From Niastella soli (GTDB taxonomy: Bacteria > Bacteroidota > Bacteroidia > Chitinophagales > Chitinophagaceae), in contig NZ_JAGHKO010000001.1 in NCBI RefSeq assembly GCF_017742245.1, forward strand, positions 2,633,061-2,697,060: a stretch of DNA of 64,000 nt, given 5' to 3'. This document shows positions 9,286-16,505 of the stretch, piece by piece. Every line of letters begins with the position of its first letter. The stretch's first letter is position 1. A program made the translations under genes and the position numbers. The notes under the pieces are model-generated. The model searched no databases, was not told the DNA's origin, and was given only the letters and a program-made list of their open reading frames with translations.

Positions 9286-10284
9286 ATGAAACGACTGATA
9301 GTAGTAGGTAGTATATTAATAGTAACGGCTTTGATCTGCAGCAGCTGGGGTTTTCTGGGCCACCGTACCATTCATCAACTGGCCGTATATGAATTGCCGC
9401 CATCAATGCGTATGTTCTTTCACCATAATATGAATGAGCTTGTGAAGCAATCTGTACGACCGGATCAGCGACGCAACCAGGACAAGGAGGAAGCCCCCAA
9501 ACATTACATTGACCTGGAGTTGTATGGTGATTCCGCTGCCTGGAAAATGCCCCTGAAATGGGAAGCTGCTTTAAAGAAGTATGGTAAGGACAGTTTGGCC
9601 CATTGCGGGTATGTACCATATTATGTGATCACCATGAAAGACCGGCTCACTGCCGCTTTTCGCAATGGCAATAAAGACAGCATTTTGTTTTATGCCATTG
9701 ACCTTGGCCATTATATAAGTGATGCGCATGTGCCTTTACATGTATCGGAGAACTACGATGGACAATTAACCGGTCAAAAGGGGTTGCACAGTTTATGGGA
9801 ATCGATGGTCCCCGAGATAGAGATCCAGCAATATGATTTGCGCAGCAAGCATAAAGCGCATTACCTTAAACATCCGGAAAGAAATATCTGGAAGGCTATC
9901 CGGCAATCATATAAATTATTGCATGATGTGTTTGAGCAGGAAAAGGAAGTGACCAAATCATTTACAGAAGGAGAGAAGTACCGGGTGCAAATGCGCAATG
10001 GCCGGGAAAGTAAAAGTTATACTTCTGCCTTCGCAAAGGCGTATAGTGCAAAGTTGGGTAAAACCATCAATGAACGGCTGATCAACGCTGCTGATCTTGT
10101 AGCTGATTTCTGGTATACAAGCTGGGTCGATGCCGGTTGTCCAAATTTGAACAAGGTATTTCAAACGCCAGCCTCAGCCAAAGAAAAAGAAGAATTGAAA
10201 ATGGAATATGATGCTTTCAGGAAGAATCAATTGTTAGAGAAAAAATTATTAATATCAAAGCAGGGAAGTGATAAAGAAGAATGA
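9286..10284 (+). CDS. zinc-dependent phospholipase C / S1-P1 nuclease-like secreted protein
   Basis: About 332 residues from ATG 9286. Residues 1-20 are a signal peptide ending at CSSWG, so the mature protein would begin near the Trp that ligands zinc in this superfamily. Metal-ligand motifs typical of the family are visible: WGFLGHRTIHQLAVYELP, KHYIDLELYG and GHYISDAHVPLHVSENYDG. The family contains periplasmic phosphodiesterases that cleave phospholipids or nucleic acids using three zinc ions. The C-terminal tail is Lys/Glu-rich. It diverges from the ABC genes and converges on the FAD oxidoreductase. Confidence 0.8.
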   Translation: MKRLIVVGSILIVTALICSSWGFLGHRTIHQLAVYELPPSMRMFFHHNMNELVKQSVRPDQRRNQDKEEAPKHYIDLELYGDSAAWKMPLKWEAALKKYGKDSLAHCGYVPYYVITMKDRLTAAFRNGNKDSILFYAIDLGHYISDAHVPLHVSENYDGQLTGQKGLHSLWESMVPEIEIQQYDLRSKHKAHYLKHPERNIWKAIRQSYKLLHDVFEQEKEVTKSFTEGEKYRVQMRNGRESKSYTSAFAKAYSAKLGKTINERLINAADLVADFWYTSWVDAGCPNLNKVFQTPASAKEKEELKMEYDAFRKNQLLEKKLLISKQGSDKEE

Positions 10285-10314
10285 TGGGGAAGTGAGGAGT
10301 AAAATCAACATAAA

Positions 10315-10380
10315 TTCATTAGTTATTTAGTTTATAAGTTATAGAGTTCTTAAAAAGAAAAGAACTCTATAACTTAAAAC
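10315..10380. terminator. bidirectional terminator hairpin
   Basis: AAGTTATAGAGTTCTT at 10336-10351 pairs perfectly with AAGAACTCTATAACTT at 10360-10375, a 16-bp stem with an 8-base loop. It lies between convergent genes. It uses the same GTTAT/AACTT words as the other intergenic repeats. Confidence 0.7.
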
Positions 10381-10425
10381 TTACTTGTTGATATCGATCA
10401 AAACAATTGTTAATATAACATTATA

Positions 10426-12000
10426 TCAAACTGCTAAAAGTGCCACAATATTTTCTGCAACGCGTTCCCCATCCATAGCGGCACTTACAATTCCACCAGC
10501 ATAACCGGCGCCTTCGCCACAAGGGAAAAGCATTTTTATTTGTGGGTGTTGTGTGGTGTCTGTATCGCGTGGAATGCGAACAGGGGAAGAAGTTCTTGAT
10601 TCAGTGGCGACCAGCACGGCTTCATTGGTAAAATAGCCTCTCATTTTTTTTCCAAATTCGATAAAGGCCTGTTGCAAAGACGAATAAACAAAGGGCGGTA
10701 ACACCTCGTTCAATGCAGCGGTTGTAATTCCAGGTAAATAAGAACAGTCGGGCAACGAAGCAGATTGTTTTCCTTGAGTAAAATCAACCATGCGTTGCGC
10801 AGGGGCTACCAACTTGCCACCGCCATATTTAAAGGCTTTGCGTTCAACAGCTTGTTGAAAATACATGCCGGATAAAGGGCTGGGGTTCTTTTGAGACTGC
10901 ATGAAATCTTTAACTTCAACAGCGGTAACAATACCAGAATTGGCGAAGGGGTTATTTCTTTTGCTTGGCGACCACCCATTTACCACCAGTTCACCATCAC
11001 TGGTTGATGCAGGTGCAATAATGCCACCGGGACACATGCAAAAGGAAAAAACGCCTCTGTCGTTTACCTGTTGCACCAGGCTGTAAGACGCGGGTGGCAG
11101 CAATTCATCTCGGCTTTTACCAGGGGAGCAATGATATTGTATAGTGTCGATAATACTTTGCGGATGTTCTACACGAACGCCCAGGGCAAATGGTTTTGCT
11201 TCAATAAGAATATTCTTAGTATGAAGCAGTTCAAATATATCTCGGGCCGAATGACCGGTTGCCAAAATCACCGCATTTGCATTGAATGTATTACCACTGG
11301 CGGTCTTAACACCATAAATGGTGTTCTCCTTTATTAGAAAGTCGGTTACTTTTTGTTCAAATAAAAAAACACCACCACATTGAAGTATCTGTTCTCTTAT
11401 TGCGGTGATGATCTCAGGTAATTTATTGGTTCCTATATGGGGATGGGCTTCGTAAAGTATTTGTTCCTGGGCACCAAATTGAACCAGTATATTTAAAATG
11501 CGTTCTACATCGCCACGTTTGGTACTGCGGGTATATAATTTACCATCGCTATATGTACCGGCTCCGCCTTCACCAAAGCAATAGTTACTTTCACTGTTTA
11601 CGATACCTTGTTTGTTTAGGGCGGCGAGGTCTCTACGGCGGGCTCTTACATCTTTACCTCTTTCCAGCAGAATCGGTTTAATGCCTTGCTCAATCAATTT
11701 TAGCGCAGCAAACAAACCGGCGGGCCCTGCACCTACTATGATCACTTGTTGTGTCGCCTGTGTAACATCCTGCAGTTGCAGTTCTTTAACACTTCGCTGA
11801 GTAAAGGGTTCGTTTACAAATGCAGTGATCGTCAACATGATCCAAGGTTGACGGCCTCTGGCGTCAATAGATCTTTTAACAACCTGGAAACCGGTAATGG
11901 CAGTAAGTGACAGTCCTAAACTTTGTGCGGCGTATTGTTGTATAACAGCGTCGTTGGCAGCTTCAGAAGGAAGAAGCTTTAAAGTGATTCGTTGTTGCAT
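10426..12000 (-). CDS. FAD-dependent oxidoreductase of the COG2509 type
   Basis: 524 residues. An N-terminal domain of about 80 residues precedes a dinucleotide-binding Rossmann fold VIIVGAGPAGLFAALKL near residue 88 and an ERGKDVRARRRDLAALNKQG motif. The substrate domain contains SNYCFGEGGAGTYSDGKLYTR and a second nucleotide segment ending ILATGHSARDIFELL. The C-terminus has PCGEGAGYAGGIVSAAMDG, which closes over FAD. This arrangement fits a widespread bacterial family of uncharacterised FAD-dependent dehydrogenases. It is cytosolic with no partner gene. Substrate unknown. Confidence 0.88.
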   Translation of the reverse strand: MQQRITLKLLPSEAANDAVIQQYAAQSLGLSLTAITGFQVVKRSIDARGRQPWIMLTITAFVNEPFTQRSVKELQLQDVTQATQQVIIVGAGPAGLFAALKLIEQGIKPILLERGKDVRARRRDLAALNKQGIVNSESNYCFGEGGAGTYSDGKLYTRSTKRGDVERILNILVQFGAQEQILYEAHPHIGTNKLPEIITAIREQILQCGGVFLFEQKVTDFLIKENTIYGVKTASGNTFNANAVILATGHSARDIFELLHTKNILIEAKPFALGVRVEHPQSIIDTIQYHCSPGKSRDELLPPASYSLVQQVNDRGVFSFCMCPGGIIAPASTSDGELVVNGWSPSKRNNPFANSGIVTAVEVKDFMQSQKNPSPLSGMYFQQAVERKAFKYGGGKLVAPAQRMVDFTQGKQSASLPDCSYLPGITTAALNEVLPPFVYSSLQQAFIEFGKKMRGYFTNEAVLVATESRTSSPVRIPRDTDTTQHPQIKMLFPCGEGAGYAGGIVSAAMDGERVAENIVALLAV

Positions 12001-12484
12001 AGTGTTAGGTAGTTAACCTAAAAATTATTTAATCCTGCAAAGGTACAATACGATTCACAAAAGTGTTCCACGAACGATTAGAAAGAAATTAGAGAAGGAC
12101 CCATTACTATAATTGCTTGCTAAAGCAATAAGGTTATTTAGCTTTTTGTATTAGTAATAAGGGAGGGATTTTCTTATGATCTGTTGCGGTGGAATGTAAA
12201 GATTTATAAATGGACTTGGTTGTTTGGGCAGGGTGTAAAATTATACCACTGTGTGTTATTGTTTTTTAAAAAATACGGGAATACCTTGAGTACTTTAGGC
12301 TTACAAATGTTATTGAATGTAGGTGTATGTAAGGCTAATGCAGTAAAAAGTTAATCTATAACTTTTTTTCAGTTAATGCAATGGTGTAAGTGTTTTTTTA
12401 TTTTGATCAAGAAATAAAAAAAAGTGGATTTATATTTCCTGCATTTCAAATTATTTGTACCTTCAATAGCATCCAATAAATAAT

Positions 12485-12766
12485 ATGAAGAAAGAATTGT
12501 TTGATATTACTGCGTTGTTGTCTTTCTTCATTCGCATTTCCTGCAAAACCAATACACTAAAATCCGTTCAATGTAAACCAGGAGCTTCACGGTTGGCAGG
12601 CCCGCACTTAAAAATTTCCCGGGCATATAAAAAGTTGATGAGCGCTGCTAGTAATAGTAGTGTCGCAAAAGTACGCAGCAATGACTGTCAAATGATGAAT
12701 GGGAGGGCTGCTGTTTTTTGTGATACTTTACTTGTATTAGCCAGTGCTTACAGGTTGGAACAGTAA
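12485..12766 (+). CDS. doubtful small ORF upstream of dnaA
   Basis: 93 codons from an ATG. The N-terminus MKKELFDITALLSFFIRISC is mildly hydrophobic, but the rest has no periodicity, domain or repeat and is rich in Ser, Lys and Ala. It could be a small unknown protein or a chance frame in an otherwise non-coding region. I do not recognise it. Confidence 0.2.
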   Translation: MKKELFDITALLSFFIRISCKTNTLKSVQCKPGASRLAGPHLKISRAYKKLMSAASNSSVAKVRSNDCQMMNGRAAVFCDTLLVLASAYRLEQ

Positions 12767-12910
12767 CTAAGATCTGCGCATAATAATTGCATGGGAGAGT
12801 TATTGATGGGGATTATTTTGACAGTAAAAAATAAAATAAAATAATAAGTAGGGTGGAGTGTAGAATTGTCAAAAACTAGTGAATAAAAAATTTTTTTTTC
12901 AGAAGAAAAA

Positions 12911-12939
12911 TTTGATATTCGTCGCCCTTTTTAAGTTTC
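12911..12939 (+). promoter_or_regulatory. possible dnaA promoter
   Basis: TTTG at 12911-12914 is followed after 17 bases by TAAGTTTC at 12932-12939. This is close to the Bacteroidota sigma-ABfr pattern (TTTG, then TAnnTTTG), about 50 bases before the dnaA start. Confidence 0.35.
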
Positions 12940-12990
12940 TGAGATTCCCCAACTGTCCTGTGAAGTCAGACTAATTGTGTGTAATTGAAG

Positions 12991-14469
12991 ATGAATAGCA
13001 ACTTAACTCAACATAAAAAAACTGCTTCTAGTATAATGGCTAAGACGTCCGAAAAAGTTTGGAGTAACTGTTTGGAAATAATTAAGGATATTGTTGAGTG
13101 GCAACATTTCAAAACCTGGTTTGAGCCAATTAAACCAGTGGAGCTGAGAGACAATATACTTATCATTCAGGTTCCGAGTCAATTCTTTTATGAATACCTG
13201 GAAGAGCATTATGTAAATCTGTTGGCGAAAACATTAAGAAGGGTTTTGGGTAAGGATGCCAGATTAGAATATCGGATAATGGTTGATAGTGGTAATCATA
13301 ATAACAAACCGCTAACTATGGATGTTCCTACACACGGCTACAAAACTTTTTCAAGTAATGAGATGGATTTCCCACTCATTATAAATAATCCTGTTAAGAA
13401 TCCCTTTGTAATTCCGGGATTGAAAAAAATGCAGATTGACCCGCAGCTCAATCCCATTTATACATTTGAAAATTTTATTGAAGGTGATAGTAATCGTGTA
13501 GCACGGAGAGCTGGAAAAACCGTTGCGGAAAAACCAGGGGCCAGTTCGTTTAATCCCTTAGTAATATATGGTAGTGTAGGTTTGGGGAAAACCCACCTTG
13601 CCCAAAGTATAGGTAATGACACAAAGAGGTTGCATCCAAATAAAGTGGTATTATATGTAAGCTCTGAAAAATTCATTAACCAGTTTCAGGACCATAGCCG
13701 TAACAATGCCATTAATGACTTTATACATTTCTATCAATTGATAGATGTGTTAATAATAGACGACGTACAGTTCTTTAACCGGGCTGAAAAGTCGCAGGAT
13801 GCCTTTTTTGCCATATTTAATCATTTGCACCAAAGTGGCAAGCAATTGATCTTAACGTCTGACAAACCGCCCAAAGACCTGGAAGGGGTTCAGGAAAGGT
13901 TGTTAAGCCGCTTCCGTTGGGGGTTAAGTGCTGATCTGCAGGTTCCGGACTATGAAACCCGGATTGAAATACTGGAACGGAAGATGAAGAATGATGGGTT
14001 GGAAATGCCCAAAGAGGTAGTTAAGTATCTGGCTTATAATATCAATAGCAATGTGCGGGAGCTGGAGGGAGCCTTGATCTCATTATTGGCACAATCTTCG
14101 CTTAATAAGCGGGAAATTGACCTAGACTTGGCAAAAAGAGTCCTCCGTAATTTTGTGAAAACTAGCAGCAAGGAAATCACCATCGAAACCATCCAGAAAA
14201 TGGTATGTGAATATTTCGATGTGCCGTACGACAAACTGCTACAAAAAACCCGCAAGCGTGAAATTGTTCAGGCCCGGCAAATTACTATGTACCTGGCCAA
14301 AGCATTCACCAAAAACTCATTAAAGACCATTGGCGAGCATTTCGGTGGTCGTGACCACACAACGGTCATCCACTCCTGTCAAACGGTAAAAGACCTTATG
14401 GACACCGACAGCACCTTCCGGGAAAGCGTGATGGAATTGCAGCAAAAAGTACAACTGGCCGCCATGTAG
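12991..14469 (+). CDS. dnaA: chromosomal replication initiator DnaA
   Basis: About 492 residues from ATG 12991; a second candidate ATG at 13036 (MAKTSEKVW) would remove 15 residues that look non-conserved and may be the true start. Domain I spans about 20-90 (VWSNCLEIIKDIVEWQHFKTWFEPI), a linker follows, and the AAA+ domain has Walker A YGSVGLGKTH near 193-202 and Walker B LIIDDVQFF near 254-262. The C-terminal DNA-binding domain ends with the signature GGRDHTTVIHSCQTV. The protein binds DnaA boxes and melts the origin to start replication. The product is certain; the neighbouring DNA shows no obvious oriC. Confidence 0.96.
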   Translation: MNSNLTQHKKTASSIMAKTSEKVWSNCLEIIKDIVEWQHFKTWFEPIKPVELRDNILIIQVPSQFFYEYLEEHYVNLLAKTLRRVLGKDARLEYRIMVDSGNHNNKPLTMDVPTHGYKTFSSNEMDFPLIINNPVKNPFVIPGLKKMQIDPQLNPIYTFENFIEGDSNRVARRAGKTVAEKPGASSFNPLVIYGSVGLGKTHLAQSIGNDTKRLHPNKVVLYVSSEKFINQFQDHSRNNAINDFIHFYQLIDVLIIDDVQFFNRAEKSQDAFFAIFNHLHQSGKQLILTSDKPPKDLEGVQERLLSRFRWGLSADLQVPDYETRIEILERKMKNDGLEMPKEVVKYLAYNINSNVRELEGALISLLAQSSLNKREIDLDLAKRVLRNFVKTSSKEITIETIQKMVCEYFDVPYDKLLQKTRKREIVQARQITMYLAKAFTKNSLKTIGEHFGGRDHTTVIHSCQTVKDLMDTDSTFRESVMELQQKVQLAAM

Positions 14470-14494
14470 CATAAAATATTTGAATTCTTCCGAT

Positions 14495-14525
14495 AATCCT
14501 TTCCGGCAAGCCGGAAAGGATTTGT
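14495..14525 (+). terminator. dnaA terminator
   Basis: AATCCTTTCCGGC, loop AAG, then CCGGAAAGGATTTG: a near-perfect 13-bp stem 26 bases after the dnaA stop. Confidence 0.8.
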
Positions 14526-14635
14526 TGTTTATAGGGGCGTTGTGAAGGCTACAAGAGGTGATCAATAGGGTATCTCCTGGTTACAGAAACCCCTCTTCTT
14601 GTTGGAAAAAAAAACTTCTAAATATTTCTATTCAG

Positions 14636-14668
14636 TTGATTATTATTTGAATTTTTCTCTTAATTTTG
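14636..14668 (+). promoter_or_regulatory. tRNA-Ser promoter
   Basis: A TTGA element at 14636-14639 is followed 21 bases later by TAATTTTG at 14661-14668, which fits the Bacteroidota TAnnTTTG -7 box. Transcription would start about eight bases before the tRNA. Confidence 0.5.
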
Positions 14669-14683
14669 CCTCCCGCTGGAAAA

Positions 14684-14774
14684 GGAGAGGTGCCTGAGTG
14701 GCCGAAAGGGCCGGTTTGCTAAACCGTTGTACGAGCTTAAACTTGTACCGAGGGTTCGAATCCCTCCCTCTCCG
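14684..14774 (+). tRNA. tRNA-Ser (GCT)
   Basis: The acceptor GGAGAGG pairs with CCTCTCC, with discriminator G. D arm TGCCTGAGTGGCCGAAAGGG. Anticodon loop TTGCTAA carries GCT (codons AGC/AGT). The long variable arm GTACGAGCTTAAACTTGTAC identifies a class II tRNA. T arm GAGGG-TTCGAAT-CCCTC. No encoded CCA. Confidence 0.95.
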
Positions 14775-14852
14775 CGAAAGTCCGCCGACGCAAAACGAAA
14801 GCGGAGATTTTTACCTCAATCTTGGTAGGTTGGTAACAACCAGAAAGATGCT

Positions 14853-14926
14853 CGGGAGGTAGTTCAGCCCGGTAGAATACGTGGTTTGGGACCACGGGGT
14901 CGCAGGTTCGAATCCTGTCCTCCCGA
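14853..14926 (+). tRNA. tRNA-Pro (TGG)
   Basis: The acceptor CGGGAGG pairs with CCTCCCG, with discriminator A. Anticodon stem CGTGG/CCACG with loop TTTGGGA, anticodon TGG. T arm GCAGG-TTCGAAT-CCTGT. No encoded CCA. Its 3' part from the T loop onward (from 14907) recurs at 22596 and, diverged, at 24458, so it looks like an integration target. Confidence 0.95.
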
Positions 14927-15108
14927 CAAAACAAACAAAGCCTTTGGCGAAAGCCAAGGGCTTTTTTGTTTGGTAGCATGCAAGCTTGCTTGCCATGCGA
15001 ACAAATAAAAAAGACCATACGTCCGCCAGCCGGCGGACGGAAAGGCTTTGTATGTTTTAGCTCCACCCATTTCAGGATCGCCGAAGGCAATCCTGTCCTC
15101 CCGACTAA
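14907..15108 (+). repeat. tRNA-Pro 3'-end repeat unit, copy A
   Basis: 202 bases starting in the T loop of tRNA-Pro. The unit is bounded by two direct copies of AATCCTGTCCTCCCGAC (14911-14927 and 15089-15105). Between them lie a terminator hairpin (14932-14971), a palindrome-like segment around GCATGCAAGCTTGCTTGCCA (from about 14977) and a GC stem CGTCCGCC/GGCGGACG (about 15020-15039) nested in CATAC/GTATG. Copy B at 22596-22797 has the same length and I see no base difference. Confidence 0.9.
14932..14971 (+). terminator. tRNA-Pro terminator
   Basis: AAAGCCTTTGGC, loop GAAA, then GCCAAGGGCTTTTTTG: a strong stem with a T tract six bases after tRNA-Pro. It is part of the repeat unit and is therefore also present in the other copies. 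Confidence 0.85.
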
Positions 15109-15177
15109 AGCCTCTAACTGATTCATTTAGAGGCTTTTATATTTTTAAGGAAATCTTCCATTTGGAAGATTTTTTTG
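15107..15177 (+). terminator. two tandem terminator hairpins
   Basis: First AAAGCCTCTAA ... TTAGAGGCTTTT (15107-15137), then AAATCTTCC-ATTT-GGAAGATTTTTTT (15151-15177). Together with the hairpin inside copy A they give three terminators in a row behind tRNA-Pro. Confidence 0.75.
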
Positions 15178-15182
15178 TTTCT

Positions 15183-15316
15183 AACTGAGTCCACAACTGA
15201 GTCGCAACTGAGTACGTAATGTTCAGTTAATCAACTTGTTACCTTGCTTTTTTTAGCTGCGCTATTTTTCAAATGTATCAAAAATGCACTTATTTGCAGT
15301 GAGTGATTCGGTGAGT
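15183..15316 (+). other. candidate integrase arm-type sites
   Basis: Three direct AACTGAGT octamers at 15183, 15195 and 15206 (spacing 12 and 11, about one helical turn). Further right, CAGTGAGTGATTCGGTGAGT lies at 15297-15316. Nearly the same 20-mer (one base different) lies at 22525-22544, just before repeat copy B. Short direct repeats between an attachment site and an integrase gene are typical arm sites; the assignment is inference. Confidence 0.5.
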
Positions 15317-15571
15317 AAAAGTTGGCATTTGCTGTAAGTTGTTGTTAATCATTAATATAAGTTGCTGTTCTGCATCCTTTGAGGATTAGAACTTGGCTAA
15401 AAGCTTACAGGGTATATACATACGTATTATATTTATGCATTGTTTAATTGTCTCTTTTTATAGCCTATGATAACGCTCGTACTTCTTGTTTAACCATCCG
15501 CGTTTGTGCTATACAATTAACCTTCTTCCATATCTACAACATCACACTATGTAATCTTTAATGAAGCGATT
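15317..15571. other. AT-rich non-coding stretch
   Basis: No gene seen between the arm-like repeats and the integrase remnant. AT-rich, probably the old promoter region of the integrase. Confidence 0.4.
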
Positions 15572-15918
15572 ATGGCAGTTGCTATCTCGTTCAAAGTTGG
15601 GTTTTATATACGCAGAAAAAAGAACAGAAGGGAATATTGCGTTTATTGTTGTTTGAATATCCCGGAAGCGCCACCAATAGAAATGTCATTATTGATAGCG
15701 TAAAAAGAAGTGATTGGGATATGCGAAAAGGACTGCCAAAGCAAACAACAGATTATCTGGTTAAACTCTCCGTTTTCCTGGATTCGGTTAAAGTAAAGCT
15801 GTTCGAGATTTACCTGGATCTGAAACTGAGCAATGAAGAAATTTCAGTTGCCAGGATAAAGAATATATATCTTGGTAAAGACGAAAAGAAGAGAAGATCT
15901 TACAGGCAATTGCCATGA
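15572..15918 (+). pseudogene. tyrosine recombinase (integrase) N-terminal remnant
   Basis: ATG 15572 opens a frame reading ISFKVGFYIRRKKNRREYCVY, the usual beginning of the arm-binding domain of Bacteroidota tyrosine integrases. The frame stops at 15709. The sequence continues one frame over with TTDYLVKLSVFLDSVKVKL and then NEEISVARIKNIYLGKDEKK, the helical part of the same domain. The catalytic domain with its R..HxxR..Y residues is absent. So this is a frameshifted, truncated integrase, placed beside a tRNA 3'-end repeat as expected for an element that integrates there. The family call rests on N-terminal motifs only. Confidence 0.65.
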
Positions 15919-16439
15919 GAGAAAAGCTGATGCAGGCTGACCCTGCCACTTATACGTCGAAGTGGGCTTTTAGTGTCCGGAACCCGGCGAGGCTTTATGC
16001 AGCTATTGCAGATACCATACAAAGCATGCCTGACAGGATCACGTACCAGGAAAAGAGCAATGCGATGTATTACCGCATCTATACTGTGTACCCAAACGAC
16101 AATGCCCGCAAAAAGGAATACGTCAATAGTTGCGGGGTCCTAGCCTGGTACCTGTTATTTGCCACCGGTTTAAAGAGGCAGAATTAGCAGCCGATAAAGG
16201 AGTGAAATAAATCTTGCCCATGCACTGTTGTTACAGGATAAGATGAAGGGGCATTGGCCATCTACCAGTCATTAAAAGATGCAATCTATGAAAACGGTAA
16301 ATCATATGTAGCGATTTGTTTTAAAGACATCTACGCGCTGAAACGCGCCGGAATAGTTCATAAAGACGTTGGCAAAGTTCGGACTGACTTAAAAAAAATA
16401 ACCCACTTGTATTTCGACCCCCTGACGGCGTTAGTGTAG
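15915..16439 (+). pseudogene. decayed TPR-protein C-terminus
   Basis: Three fragments read in sequence: 15915-16187 (ends CGVLAWYLLFATGLKRQN), 16188-16253 (AADKGVK, then NLAHALLLQDKMKG in shifted frames) and 16254-16439 (AIYQSLKDAIYENGKSYVAI, later ALKRAGIVHKDVGKVR). Stitched together they resemble the last two tetratricopeptide units of a common Bacteroidota secreted TPR protein (LAWYLLFAK..EAE.AA.KG, NLAHALLLQGK...A..IY.SLKD). At least two frameshifts or stops break it. It overlaps the integrase remnant by 4 bases and may be a 3' fragment left by recombination. Confidence 0.55.
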
Positions 16440-16505
16440 CGTGTTAATAAAACCCTGACCGCCAACTTGTTTTTGGTTGATTAATTTTCGGTATATCTTA
16501 GTCAT

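Larger units (their letters stand above)
12001..12990. other. 990-base AT-rich region upstream of dnaA
   Basis: Strongly AT-rich with several homopolymer runs. The one ORF of note is listed separately (12485-12766). A search by eye for clusters of TTATNCACA DnaA boxes on either strand found none, so I do not call an origin. Promoter elements for dnaA are suggested at 12911-12939. Confidence 0.4.

Noticed and set aside
12001-12990. Possible chromosomal origin upstream of dnaA
   Set aside because: No cluster of TTATNCACA boxes or GATC-rich or AT-unwinding arrangement could be found by eye; AT richness alone is not enough.
14737-15126. Antisense frames over tRNA-Pro and the repeat unit (containing EDRIRTCDPVVPNHVFYRAE), also at 22559-22848 and 24410-24695
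   Set aside because: They are antisense translations of the tRNA and of the repeat hairpins, a well-known source of spurious proteins.
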